A stretch of DNA of 64,000 nucleotides, from NCBI GenBank assembly GCA_964203235.1, contig CAXNLE010000001.1, forward strand, positions 930,001-994,000. The letters run 5' to 3'. The notes under the pieces were generated by a model. It was not told where the DNA came from. It did no database searches and saw nothing but the letters and a program-made list of their open reading frames with translations. This document shows, in pieces, positions 51,031-60,234 of this stretch (its first letter is position 1; each line of letters begins with the position of its first letter). This DNA is from BACL27 sp964203235 (GTDB lineage Bacteria; Actinomycetota; Acidimicrobiia; Acidimicrobiales; Ilumatobacteraceae). A program made the position numbers and the translations under genes.

Positions 51031-52749
51031 ATGACCAAATCAAAGCGCGCCAGAAGTTTCGAAACAGACAGCCAAAATACAATTACTCTGCCGAGTGGTC
51101 AAATAACTCACCGCGACCATGCTGAACAATCTCAAAGACTTGTCCGAAACTTTTATGAAGTTCGTCAAGGTGTTTGGTGCTTAGTCGGCAACGGCTTATC
51201 GAATCAAACATTTATTGATGCACCAGACGGAATCATCGCGATTGACACTGGCGAGTCGAACGAAGAGATGCGTGCCGCGATCGCAGAGTTGCGAACTAAA
51301 TCCTCGCGCCCAATTGTTGCCGTTCTGTACACGCATTTTCATTATGTTTCCGGCACACAAGCAGTGCTTGACGAAGATCCAACACAAGAAGTTCAAATTT
51401 GGGGACACGAAAAAATCGCCTACAACCGTGTGCGCGCAACTGCCGAAATCGCACCAACGTACGGCCGTGGGTTAGTTGAGCAATTTGCGATCACTCTTCC
51501 TCAAGATGGCCCTGACGGCATCGTAAATGTTGGCTTGGGTCGTTTCTACCGCAACCCAGAACACACAACTCAGACAAACGGATTTATTGAACCTAAAAAC
51601 ACTTTTAACTCACAGTGCACTATCGAGGTTGCCGGTTTAAGCATTGAAGTAACACCAGCGCCATCTGACGCAGATGATTCAGTAACTTTTTGGTTCAGCA
51701 CACTTGGCTGTGCGGTCAACAACTTAGTTTGGCCTGTTTTGTTTAATATTTTTGCAATTCGAGGTGAAGAATATCGTGACCCAAGAATAATGCTCAATGG
51801 AGTTGACCACTTGCTGTCACTAAATGCGGATCATTTGATTGGTGCTCATGGCATGCCGATCAGTGGCGCTGACGAAATTCTCGACCGAGTCACAAAATAT
51901 CGAGACTCAATACAGTTTTTGTGGGATCAAACAGTTCGCCTGACAAATCGTGGCTACACGAGCACAGAACTCGCTCACGAGATTCGACTGCCAGATTTTT
52001 ATGATGACGATAATTTGACTTCCGAGTTTTACGGTGTCTCCGAACATCACGTTCGTCAAATTCGCTCCGGACTATTCGGCTGGTTTGACGGTGACCCCGC
52101 CAACTTGTTTCCGTTGCCTCGCGAAGAACACGCCAACAGAATGATTGCGGGCTTTGGTGGTCGTGAAACTGTGCGTAAAATCGCACATGAATCTATACAA
52201 AAAGACGACTTGAGATGGGCCTGCGAACTTGGGTCATGGCTCAGTTACAGCACTGATAGTGAAACTTCAGACCGTGCACTACTCGCAAATGCTCTTCGCC
52301 TAATTGCACAACGCACGACTGCAGCCAATATTCGAAATTGGTGCTTAACCCGAGCACGAGATCTTGACGGCACACTTGATTTGTCTCGTTTTAATACTCA
52401 TCGACTTAATCGCAGACAAATTGTTTCTGCGTCGGCCGAAAGATCGGTGCATATTTTGCGAGTCATGCTTGAACCTGAAAGGGCTATCGGAATTGATGCG
52501 AATATCTGTTTCAACTTCATAGGTCACGATAAAACTGGTCTGCATATTCGAAACTGTATTGCTAAGCAAACTGACGGGCGCGATGCAAATATCCAAGTGA
52601 CTTCGACAATTGAGATATGGGCAGATATTTTGACCGGGGTAACTAGTCTGTCTGAGGCGATCAATTTGGGTACTTTAAAAATCGATGGCAATCTAAACAT
52701 CGCAAAAAGCGCACTTGCGGTGTTTGAAATTGACGGCCTGCGCTCGTGA
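51031..52749 (+). CDS. Alkylsulfatase-like metallo-beta-lactamase-fold protein with altered metal motif
   Basis: About 572 residues from the ATG at 51031. The layout follows BDS1/SdsA-type alkylsulfatases: an MBL-fold domain, a dimerisation domain from about residue 270, and an SCP2-like C-terminal domain from about 450. The normal HxHxDH metal motif reads THFHYVSG here (residues 101-108), so both H are kept but Asp and the third His are replaced; a later metal-type His survives in IGAHGMPISG. A one-metal enzyme or another reaction is possible. It overlaps the arylsulfatase gene by 4 nt (GTGA). Confidence 0.75.
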   Translation: MTKSKRARSFETDSQNTITLPSGQITHRDHAEQSQRLVRNFYEVRQGVWCLVGNGLSNQTFIDAPDGIIAIDTGESNEEMRAAIAELRTKSSRPIVAVLYTHFHYVSGTQAVLDEDPTQEVQIWGHEKIAYNRVRATAEIAPTYGRGLVEQFAITLPQDGPDGIVNVGLGRFYRNPEHTTQTNGFIEPKNTFNSQCTIEVAGLSIEVTPAPSDADDSVTFWFSTLGCAVNNLVWPVLFNIFAIRGEEYRDPRIMLNGVDHLLSLNADHLIGAHGMPISGADEILDRVTKYRDSIQFLWDQTVRLTNRGYTSTELAHEIRLPDFYDDDNLTSEFYGVSEHHVRQIRSGLFGWFDGDPANLFPLPREEHANRMIAGFGGRETVRKIAHESIQKDDLRWACELGSWLSYSTDSETSDRALLANALRLIAQRTTAANIRNWCLTRARDLDGTLDLSRFNTHRLNRRQIVSASAERSVHILRVMLEPERAIGIDANICFNFIGHDKTGLHIRNCIAKQTDGRDANIQVTSTIEIWADILTGVTSLSEAINLGTLKIDGNLNIAKSALAVFEIDGLRS

Positions 52750-55082
52750 GTCAACAGAATCTCCCCCGCGCAACACCCAAGTTTTCAGGCGAAATAAAAA
52801 AGGTCATAACAGATTCAAAACCCGAAAAACTTTTGGCACCTAAAGCTCCGACCGACGCGCCAAATATTTTGTTGATCATGCTCGACGATGTTGGCTTTGG
52901 ATCATTCGGTAATTTCGGTGGACCAGTTACGACACCGGGTCTTGACAAAATCGCCAAGCAAGGTTTGCGTTACAACCAGTTTCATACGACCGCACTTTGC
53001 TCGCCGACCCGCGCTGCACTCTTGACAGGTCGCAATCATCACGCTGTACACATGGGCGGCATCACAGAAATAGCGAATTCGTTTCCGGGTTATGACAGCG
53101 CTATCCCCCCCGAGTCAGCGACTGTTGCACAAGTTCTTCGCATGTCCGGCTACAGCACCGCGTGCTTTGGTAAATGGCACTTGACACCATCATGGGAGCA
53201 AAGCCCAGCTGGGCCATTTGATCGATGGCCAACAGGATTGGGTTTCGATCGCTTCTACGGAATCATGGGCGCTGAATCTTCGCAATACGAGCCACCCGTT
53301 TACGATCAAACAACACCAATCTCACCGCATGTCGGCAACCCTGATTATCACCTAACTGAAGATCTCGCCGATCAAACAATCACTTGGATGCAACGACAAA
53401 AAGCTTCATCACCGAACAAACCCTTCTTCTGTTACTTTTCGACACCAGCTGTACATGCACCTCATCATGTGCCACGCGAATGGATTGACAAATACAAAGG
53501 CAAATTTGATAGCGGTTGGGATGCACTTCGCCAAGAGATCTACGAGCGCCAGCTGAAACTCGGCGTCATTCCGAATGAAACTGCGTTGACAAAGCGCCCC
53601 GAACAAATACCTGCATGGAGTGACTACCCAGAGCGCTATCAACCAATCGCGAGCCGACTGATGGAGGTCTTTGCAGGATTTCTTGCCCACACTGATGCTC
53701 AAATCAAGCGCGTAATTGACGCACTCGACGATCTTGAAATCGCCGACAACACACTTGTTATCTATATCACTGGTGATAACGGAGCTTCAGCAGAGGGCAC
53801 GATTCACGGTGCATGGAGTGCACCATCGTTTCAAAATGGCGTTCCTGAAGATCCAGAATGGTTACTCGAACATATCGATGATTTTGGCACGGCGAAATGC
53901 GAAAATCATTTCAACGTTGGTTGGGCATGGGCGCTCGACTCTCCATTTCAGTGGATGAAACAAGTTGCGTCGCACTTCGGTGGCACTCGCAACGCAATTG
54001 CAATTTCTTGGCCGAAAAAAATAAAGGATTCTGGATCATTGCGAACACAGTTTCATCATGTAATTGATATCGCGCCAACTATTTATGAAGTCGCAGGCAT
54101 CACTCCACCAACTCATGTCAACGGCATCGAGCAGATGCCAATTCATGGCACATCAATGCAGTATTCATTTGATAGCGCAACCAAGCCGAGCACACATACG
54201 AGCCAATATTTTGAGATTCTCGGCAATCGCGCCTTGTATCACGATGGCTGGATTGCTTCATGCTTTCATGGTCGCCTGCCATGGATCCGCCTACAGGGTT
54301 TCGAATTCGACGGCCCGCAAGAGCGCTGGGAGTTGTACAACGTTGCAGTAGATTTTTCGCAAGCCGTAGATCTTGCAGAATCACACCCAGACAAGCTCGC
54401 CGAACTTCAAGAATTATTTGATCAGCACGCCAACAAATACGGCATCTATCCATTGCGCGACCCAGGGTCACCGCGTCATGGAGATTTTGCTGTGCCGCAC
54501 TCTCTAGATGGAATTTCTAAAATGCGATATACAAACGCTCACATTCGCATGCCCGAAAGTTCGGTGATCAACATCAAGAATTGCTCATTTCGAATCACTG
54601 CCGATGTCTTAGTTAAAAACAACAATGCTCAGGGCGTGATCGTGTGCCAAGGTGGCAACATGGCGGGCTGGTCTCTCTACTTAGACGCAGAATCAAAACC
54701 AGTGTTTCACTACAACTGGTTTGGCCACGAACATACTTCAATCGCAAGTAGCGAAAAACTTGCAAATGGTAAGCACACAATTGAAGTGAGTTTTGCCTAC
54801 GACGGTGGGTTTGGTGCTGGAGGAAACATTTCACTTGTCGTTAACGAATCAGAGGCTGGTTATGGTCGAATTGACAAAACCGTGCCACTTGTTTATTCGA
54901 TGAGTGGTGAGACTTTTGATGTTGGACTTGATACTGGTTCGGCGGTTGGTCCATATGAACATGGTTTTAATTTCACTGGCGAAATTGTTGGTGTCACTAT
55001 TGAGAGACTTGACGAACCACCACCACAAATTCTTCAGAAAATGCGCGAAGGAGAATTTCGCGCCAGCCTTAGCACGCAATAA
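52746..55082 (+). CDS. Arylsulfatase (formylglycine-dependent type I sulfatase)
   Basis: A 778-residue sulfatase. The metal-binding DD is at 47-48 (LIMLDDVGFG) and the CSPTR motif at 85-89 has the cysteine that must be converted to formylglycine. AYSTACFGKWHLTPS-like and ITGDNGASAEG stretches are other active-site parts. A C-terminal beta-sandwich-like region (about residues 600-760) follows the catalytic domain. No signal peptide is evident. The maturase (FGE/SumF) is not in the window. Start GTG at 52746, coupled to the alkylsulfatase-like gene. The natural sulfate ester is unknown. Confidence 0.88.
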   Translation: MSQQNLPRATPKFSGEIKKVITDSKPEKLLAPKAPTDAPNILLIMLDDVGFGSFGNFGGPVTTPGLDKIAKQGLRYNQFHTTALCSPTRAALLTGRNHHAVHMGGITEIANSFPGYDSAIPPESATVAQVLRMSGYSTACFGKWHLTPSWEQSPAGPFDRWPTGLGFDRFYGIMGAESSQYEPPVYDQTTPISPHVGNPDYHLTEDLADQTITWMQRQKASSPNKPFFCYFSTPAVHAPHHVPREWIDKYKGKFDSGWDALRQEIYERQLKLGVIPNETALTKRPEQIPAWSDYPERYQPIASRLMEVFAGFLAHTDAQIKRVIDALDDLEIADNTLVIYITGDNGASAEGTIHGAWSAPSFQNGVPEDPEWLLEHIDDFGTAKCENHFNVGWAWALDSPFQWMKQVASHFGGTRNAIAISWPKKIKDSGSLRTQFHHVIDIAPTIYEVAGITPPTHVNGIEQMPIHGTSMQYSFDSATKPSTHTSQYFEILGNRALYHDGWIASCFHGRLPWIRLQGFEFDGPQERWELYNVAVDFSQAVDLAESHPDKLAELQELFDQHANKYGIYPLRDPGSPRHGDFAVPHSLDGISKMRYTNAHIRMPESSVINIKNCSFRITADVLVKNNNAQGVIVCQGGNMAGWSLYLDAESKPVFHYNWFGHEHTSIASSEKLANGKHTIEVSFAYDGGFGAGGNISLVVNESEAGYGRIDKTVPLVYSMSGETFDVGLDTGSAVGPYEHGFNFTGEIVGVTIERLDEPPPQILQKMREGEFRASLSTQ

Positions 55083-55085
55083 CTT

Positions 55086-55742
55086 TTAGAGACTAGAAGA
55101 CCCAATTCTTTTGCGAACTGCATCACGAACTTGAGCATCGAAACTTTGCACGTGAGTTTCAGAAAGTTTGTACGCAAGATCAGAGTTACCAGACTCAAGC
55201 GCATGCAAAATTTCAACATGTTCATCTAACGCGTGCCCCATGTCAGCAACATCAGAAAGATAGATGTGCCAAAGTCGATCGCTTTGCGCATATAAAACGT
55301 CAAGCGTGTCTGTCAAGAAACGATTGCCAGCAGCAGCCCAAACAATCTCATGGCACTGGGCGTCAAAATGTATTTGATCTTGAGCGGTAATTTTTGGCTT
55401 TGCGGCAGAATCGAGAACTTCACGCATTTGTTGCCAATGTTCTTGTCGACCTCGCTGACACGCCAAACGTGCTGCGTACGGCTCTAAAATTGCGCGGGTC
55501 TCGTAAAGCATCGAAAGTTCGGAGACATCAATATTCGAGACGATCATTCCTCTACGTGGTATCACAACTAAAAATTGATCCCGAGCCAGCCTCTGCAACG
55601 CCTCACGAATTGGCGTTCGACCGATACCAAGATTTTGTTGCAGAATGTCCTCGCGAATGACAGCCCCAGGCGCCAATTCGAGTCGCACAATCTTTTGACG
55701 GATGAGCCGATAAGCCTGCTCGCTAAGGGACTCTGTAGCCAT
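55086..55742 (-). CDS. GntR-family transcriptional regulator, FadR/FCD subgroup
   Basis: About 218 residues from the ATG at 55742 (MATESLSEQAYR); the frame continues upstream without a better start. The N-terminal winged helix has IREDILQQNLGIGRTPIREA, the classic GntR recognition region, and the C-terminal all-helical FCD domain has the histidine-containing HFDAQCHEIVW. It is divergent from the DMGDH-like gene, so it probably controls that operon in response to a carboxylate or amine metabolite. Confidence 0.88.
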   Translation of the reverse strand: MATESLSEQAYRLIRQKIVRLELAPGAVIREDILQQNLGIGRTPIREALQRLARDQFLVVIPRRGMIVSNIDVSELSMLYETRAILEPYAARLACQRGRQEHWQQMREVLDSAAKPKITAQDQIHFDAQCHEIVWAAAGNRFLTDTLDVLYAQSDRLWHIYLSDVADMGHALDEHVEILHALESGNSDLAYKLSETHVQSFDAQVRDAVRKRIGSSSL

Positions 55743-55781
55743 TTGATTAGAGCATACAGCGGTGATATCGTTCTGATATAC

Positions 55782-55794
55782 CACCAAACTGGTG
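55782..55794. promoter_or_regulatory. Candidate GntR operator (inverted repeat) upstream of the DMGDH-like operon
   Basis: CACCA-AAC-TGGTG is a perfect inverted repeat in the 83-nt spacer between the GntR gene and the flavoprotein gene at 55,826. GntR-type regulators bind short inverted repeats, often near their own divergent promoter. Two GATAT copies lie just upstream. Binding is not shown. Confidence 0.45.
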
Positions 55795-55825
55795 CATCAA
55801 AACACACGAATCACGAGGTCTAAAA

Positions 55826-58369
55826 ATGAGCGAGTTTCCAACCAAAGCAAAGTGCGTCGTCATCGGTGCAGGAATCGTCGGCAATTGCCTAGTTGGTCAT
55901 CTCGCGAAACTTGGATGGACCGACATGGTACAAATCGATAAGGGTCCACTACCCAACCCTGGCGGCTCAACTGGTCATGCATCAAATTTTATTTTCCCGA
56001 CTGATCACAACAAAGAAATGGCATTGTTAACGCTCGCCTCACAAAAGCAATACATCGAGATGGGGATGAACAACACATGCGGTGGCATTGAAGTCGCCCG
56101 CAACCCTGAACGCCTCGAAGAATTTAATCGACGAATGACTTCTGCAAAATCTTGGGGTATTGACGCGAAATTACTTTCACCTGCTGAAGTTAAAGAACTC
56201 GTACCGTTTATCAATGAAAAAATCGTGCTCGGCGGTTTCTATACACCAAGTGTTTCATGTGTTGACTCGTTACAGACAGGCACGCTGATGCGCGAAGGTG
56301 CCGTCAAATCAGGCAACTTGAATGTGTTTGCAAATACAGAAGTTCTTGATCTTGAAGTTGAAAACGGAATGATTAAAGCAGTCGTTACTAACAAGGGTCG
56401 CATCGAAGCCGAGTATGTCGTCGTTGCCTGCGGTGTGTGGAGTCCGCGAATTGCAAAAATGGCCGGCGCGAATATTCCATTGACTCCGGCAGTTCACCAG
56501 ATGGCAGACGTTGGCCCGATTGATATTTTGCAAAAGTCAAATGCCGAAGTTGCTTACCCAATCGTGCGTGACATGGATACGTTTTGTTACGAGCGTCAAA
56601 CTGCAGGCTCAATGGAAGTTGGCAGTTATGCCCACCGAGCAATCTTCATGCACCCAGATGACATTCCGTCGAACGAAGCGTCGGCGCTTTCACCAACCGA
56701 GTTGCCGCTCACTCAAGATGATTTTGATCCGCAGATGGAGCAAGCAATTGAACTCATGGAGATGCTCGGCGATGCTGAAATCAAATATGCAATTAACGGT
56801 TTGCTTTCGCTGACACCAGATGCGATGCCAGTGCTTGGCGAAACCGTTGAAGTAAAAAATCTTTGGTCAGCCGCAGCCGTATGGATCAAAGAAGGCCCTG
56901 GCATTGCGCAACTTGTTGCCGAATGGATGACATATGGATATCCACATTTGTGCGACCCGCACTCGTCTGACATTTCGCGTTTTTACGCGCACGAAAAGAC
57001 TGAACATCATATTTATGCAAGATGCGACGAGCACTTCAACAAGACATACGGCATCGTGCATCCGCGTGAGCAATGGGCAACACAACGCAATATGCGTCGC
57101 AGCCCGTTCTTTGCACGCGAAGAAGCGGCAGGGGCAACTTTTTTTGACGCTCGTGGCTGGGAGCGTCCGCAGTGGTTTGCCTCGAACGAGAAGTTAGTGA
57201 AAAAATTTGCATCTGCTTGTGAACCACGCGCACACGAATGGGACGCACGCTGGTGGTCACCAATCACAAATGCCGAGCACCTTCAGATGCGTGAGTCGGT
57301 CGGCATGGTCGACCTCACTGCATTCAATGAGTTCGACTTCACTGGCCCTGGCACGATGAAGTTCTTGCAATACATGTGCGTCAATAATGTTGATGTCGAA
57401 GTCGGACGATCGGTATACACACCGTTGCTTACACCTGGTGGTGGTTTTCGCGGCGACCTGACGATCATGCGACTTGGCACTGACCATTTCAGAGTTATCA
57501 CCGGCGCATTCGATGGCGGACGCGACAACTACTGGTTTAATCGTCACATGCCACACGATGGCTCAGTCACATTCACCGATATGAGTTCGTCGCTTTGCAC
57601 GATCGGCGTTTGGGGTCCGAATGCAGAAAAGACAATGGCTAAGGCAACGCAAAATATTAATGCCGAAGGCAAGCTCGTTCCGTTTGATGTCTCGCAGAAG
57701 AACTTTCCTTATGGGTCGGTTCGCGAAGTACTAATTGATGGTGTACCTGCAACGATGTTCCGCATTTCATATGTTGGGGAAAACGGTTGGGAGGTCTACA
57801 CAAAAATGGAGCACGGCCTTCGCATGTGGGATTCGATCGCCAAGGCTGGCGAAGAGTTCGAGATAATCCCAGTCGGCATGGGCGTATACGCAGTGACTGG
57901 TCGAATCGAAAAGGGCTACCGCTTGATGGGCGCTGAACTCGAAAGCGAATACAACCCAGTTGAGGCTGGTCTTAACCGCGCAAAAGTCAAATCCGCAGAC
58001 TTTATTGGCAAAGCCGAATACTTGAAAGCACGAGAAGAAAAACCATGTGCGATCATGTGCACGCTAGAAATGATTGACAACACAAGCAAGTCAGGCATCA
58101 AACGCTTCCCAACTGGTGGCAACGAGCCAATCTTGACCAAAACGGGCGAACGCATTGTCGACACAAAGGGTCGCGTCTCGCGTGTAACAACAGCAGGTGC
58201 AGCACCTTCACTTGGCAAATATTTGTTACTCGCCTATCTCACGCCAGAACATGCAGTTGAAGGCAACGAACTTCGCGTGATGTATATGAACGAACTATTT
58301 CCAGTGCGAGTTGCGCGAGTTGGCAGTCAGGCATTGTTTGACCCAACAGATGCTCGCATGAAGAGCTAG
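55826..58369 (+). CDS. Dimethylglycine/sarcosine dehydrogenase-like FAD-GcvT fusion, copy 1
   Basis: An 847-residue flavoprotein. The N-terminal FAD fold is CVVIGAGIVGNCLVGHLAKLG, and GGSTGHASN carries the histidine expected to hold FAD covalently. After the oxidase domain (to about residue 430), GcvT and GcvT-C domains bind tetrahydrofolate (for example VDLTAFNEFDFTGPGTMKFL and GVYAVTGRIEKGYRLMG). It should demethylate dimethylglycine or sarcosine and form methylene-THF. GAGG lies upstream of the ATG. It is first in an operon with etfBA. Confidence 0.87.
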   Translation: MSEFPTKAKCVVIGAGIVGNCLVGHLAKLGWTDMVQIDKGPLPNPGGSTGHASNFIFPTDHNKEMALLTLASQKQYIEMGMNNTCGGIEVARNPERLEEFNRRMTSAKSWGIDAKLLSPAEVKELVPFINEKIVLGGFYTPSVSCVDSLQTGTLMREGAVKSGNLNVFANTEVLDLEVENGMIKAVVTNKGRIEAEYVVVACGVWSPRIAKMAGANIPLTPAVHQMADVGPIDILQKSNAEVAYPIVRDMDTFCYERQTAGSMEVGSYAHRAIFMHPDDIPSNEASALSPTELPLTQDDFDPQMEQAIELMEMLGDAEIKYAINGLLSLTPDAMPVLGETVEVKNLWSAAAVWIKEGPGIAQLVAEWMTYGYPHLCDPHSSDISRFYAHEKTEHHIYARCDEHFNKTYGIVHPREQWATQRNMRRSPFFAREEAAGATFFDARGWERPQWFASNEKLVKKFASACEPRAHEWDARWWSPITNAEHLQMRESVGMVDLTAFNEFDFTGPGTMKFLQYMCVNNVDVEVGRSVYTPLLTPGGGFRGDLTIMRLGTDHFRVITGAFDGGRDNYWFNRHMPHDGSVTFTDMSSSLCTIGVWGPNAEKTMAKATQNINAEGKLVPFDVSQKNFPYGSVREVLIDGVPATMFRISYVGENGWEVYTKMEHGLRMWDSIAKAGEEFEIIPVGMGVYAVTGRIEKGYRLMGAELESEYNPVEAGLNRAKVKSADFIGKAEYLKAREEKPCAIMCTLEMIDNTSKSGIKRFPTGGNEPILTKTGERIVDTKGRVSRVTTAGAAPSLGKYLLLAYLTPEHAVEGNELRVMYMNELFPVRVARVGSQALFDPTDARMKS

Positions 58370-58388
58370 TCAAAGACAAGACACGACG

Positions 58389-59156
58389 ATGAACATTCTT
58401 GTCTGCGTTAAGCGAGTGCCAGCACCTGGCGCACGCATCAACATCACAAGCGATGGTCAGCAGGTCGACACTGCATTCTTGGGCTTCACTATTAGCCCAC
58501 ACGAAGAGTGCGCGGTTGAACAAGCAGTTCAACTTGTAGAAAAGCATGGCGGAGAAGTAACCGTTTTAACGCTTGGCCCTGCCGAAGCGCAAGAACAACT
58601 TCGAACTGCAGTTAGCACAGGTGCTGTCAAAGCAGTTCTCGTGCCAATAGATACAACAGATTGGGATCCGCAAAGAACTGCTCAAGCAATCGCCACAGTT
58701 ATTGCAGAACTCGAAACTACAAACGGCAAATACGATTTAGTTCTGTTCGGCAACGAATCTGCTGACTCATGTGGATATCAAGTCGGAATCCGAACTGCGC
58801 TGAAACTTAGTCGTCCGATTATCAACGGCGCCAAAGGATTGGAATTAGAGAACGGTATTGCAACAGTGCGTCGCGAAAGTGATGCAGGCGTAGAGATATA
58901 CAAACTTAAAACGCCGGCCTGTGTTGGCGTAAAAGAAGGCATCAACTTACCGCGTTACCCGACCATGAAGGGTCGACTTGCATCCAAAAAAGTTGAGATC
59001 ACTCAAAATATGGCGAGTGGTGATGTTGGTGGCTTGAAACTGATCACATTGATGCGCCCACCTGAGCGTGCGAGCAATACAAAAATACTTGGCAATGGCC
59101 CTGAGGCAGCGTCTGCTGTCGTTGATCTACTCGAAGAATTAGGTGTTTTCAAATGA
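58389..59156 (+). CDS. etfB: Electron transfer flavoprotein beta subunit
   Basis: A 255-residue EtfB with the N-terminal ILVCVKRVPAPGARI and a YDLVLFGNESADSC segment in the nucleotide fold. It pairs with the alpha subunit that overlaps it by 4 nt. Between two DMGDH-like genes it probably accepts their electrons and passes them to the respiratory chain through an ETF dehydrogenase that is not in the window. Confidence 0.93.
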   Translation: MNILVCVKRVPAPGARINITSDGQQVDTAFLGFTISPHEECAVEQAVQLVEKHGGEVTVLTLGPAEAQEQLRTAVSTGAVKAVLVPIDTTDWDPQRTAQAIATVIAELETTNGKYDLVLFGNESADSCGYQVGIRTALKLSRPIINGAKGLELENGIATVRRESDAGVEIYKLKTPACVGVKEGINLPRYPTMKGRLASKKVEITQNMASGDVGGLKLITLMRPPERASNTKILGNGPEAASAVVDLLEELGVFK

Positions 59157-60139
59157 CAGTTCTTGCAGTTGTAGAACATGATCGCGGAGCAATTACCCAA
59201 GCTTCACTTGGCGTATTAACTGCGGCTCGTCACTTGGCTAAACAAATGGGCGCTAAATTTGAGGCCCTAACAATTGGTGCTGACGCCGATGCACTCAGTG
59301 AAGTTATTTCAAAATTTGGCGCGACGACAATTCACCAAGCACATCATGAAACTCTTATAGATTTCGGTCCCGAAGCATGGGGTGAGACGATTGCTCAAGT
59401 TGTGCGTAAAACTTCACCTCAGGTAGTTATCAGTTCGGGCACCGAACGCGGACACGAAATCATTGCGCAAGCAGCAGCGCGACTTGACTTACCTGCAGCG
59501 ATGAACTGTCTCGAGTTTGATGCAGACTTCAATGGCACGCAACCGTTAAAAGTTGTTCGTGCGCGTTGGGGTGGGTCGCTAATGGAAGAATCTGAAATTG
59601 ACGCACCAATCAAACTCGTCACGCTTGCAAACCATATTGTTGAACCGCAAGAAGAATTGGCGGCTACACCAGCAATTGTTTTAGCGATTGATGTAGATCT
59701 TGATGATTCAGTCACACAATCTTTCGTGCAAGACCGTGTCGAACGTGTCGCTGGTGTCACTCTTGCGACATCTCCAGTAGTTGTGAGCGGCGGTCGCGGT
59801 GTTGGTTCGGCTGAAGCATTCGCCCCTCTCGAAGAATTGGCCGGTCTTCTAAATGGTGTCGTCGGGTGCTCTCGTGCCGTAACTAATAACGGCTGGCGCA
59901 ATCACACCGACCAAGTTGGCCAAACCGGTACTCGCATCGCGCCAGATATCTATATTGCGTGCGGCATTTCTGGCGCGATCCAACATTGGGTCGGGGCAAT
60001 GGCGTCAAAGAATATCCTCGCAATAAATATCGATGCACAAGCGAACATTGTCACCAAGGCTGGCTATGCCGTAATCGGGGATCTTCACGTTATTGTGCCC
60101 GCTATCTCGGCTGAGATTCGCAAGCGCAAAAATCTATAA
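59153..60139 (+). CDS. etfA: Electron transfer flavoprotein alpha subunit
   Basis: A 328-residue EtfA with the FAD-binding C-terminal domain: VVSGGRGVGSAEAF, GQTGTRIAPDIYIACGISGA and AINIDAQANI. The common lysine in GQTGK is Thr here, a small departure. It overlaps etfB by 4 nt (ATGA) and is followed by a 95-nt gap before the MttB-like gene, which may hold another promoter. Confidence 0.93.
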   Translation: MTVLAVVEHDRGAITQASLGVLTAARHLAKQMGAKFEALTIGADADALSEVISKFGATTIHQAHHETLIDFGPEAWGETIAQVVRKTSPQVVISSGTERGHEIIAQAAARLDLPAAMNCLEFDADFNGTQPLKVVRARWGGSLMEESEIDAPIKLVTLANHIVEPQEELAATPAIVLAIDVDLDDSVTQSFVQDRVERVAGVTLATSPVVVSGGRGVGSAEAFAPLEELAGLLNGVVGCSRAVTNNGWRNHTDQVGQTGTRIAPDIYIACGISGAIQHWVGAMASKNILAINIDAQANIVTKAGYAVIGDLHVIVPAISAEIRKRKNL

Positions 60140-60234
60140 CTCGTCAACCAGTCAACATAATTAGCGTTAATTTACTGACGGTCTTTCTGCTCAAAATGCA
60201 TTAAAAACGCGCGATTAAAACTAGAGTTTGAGCC

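Noticed and set aside
59419..59901. 160-codon minus-strand open frame
   Set aside because: Entirely antisense to etfA, with Ser/Arg/Thr-rich composition and no recognisable domain.
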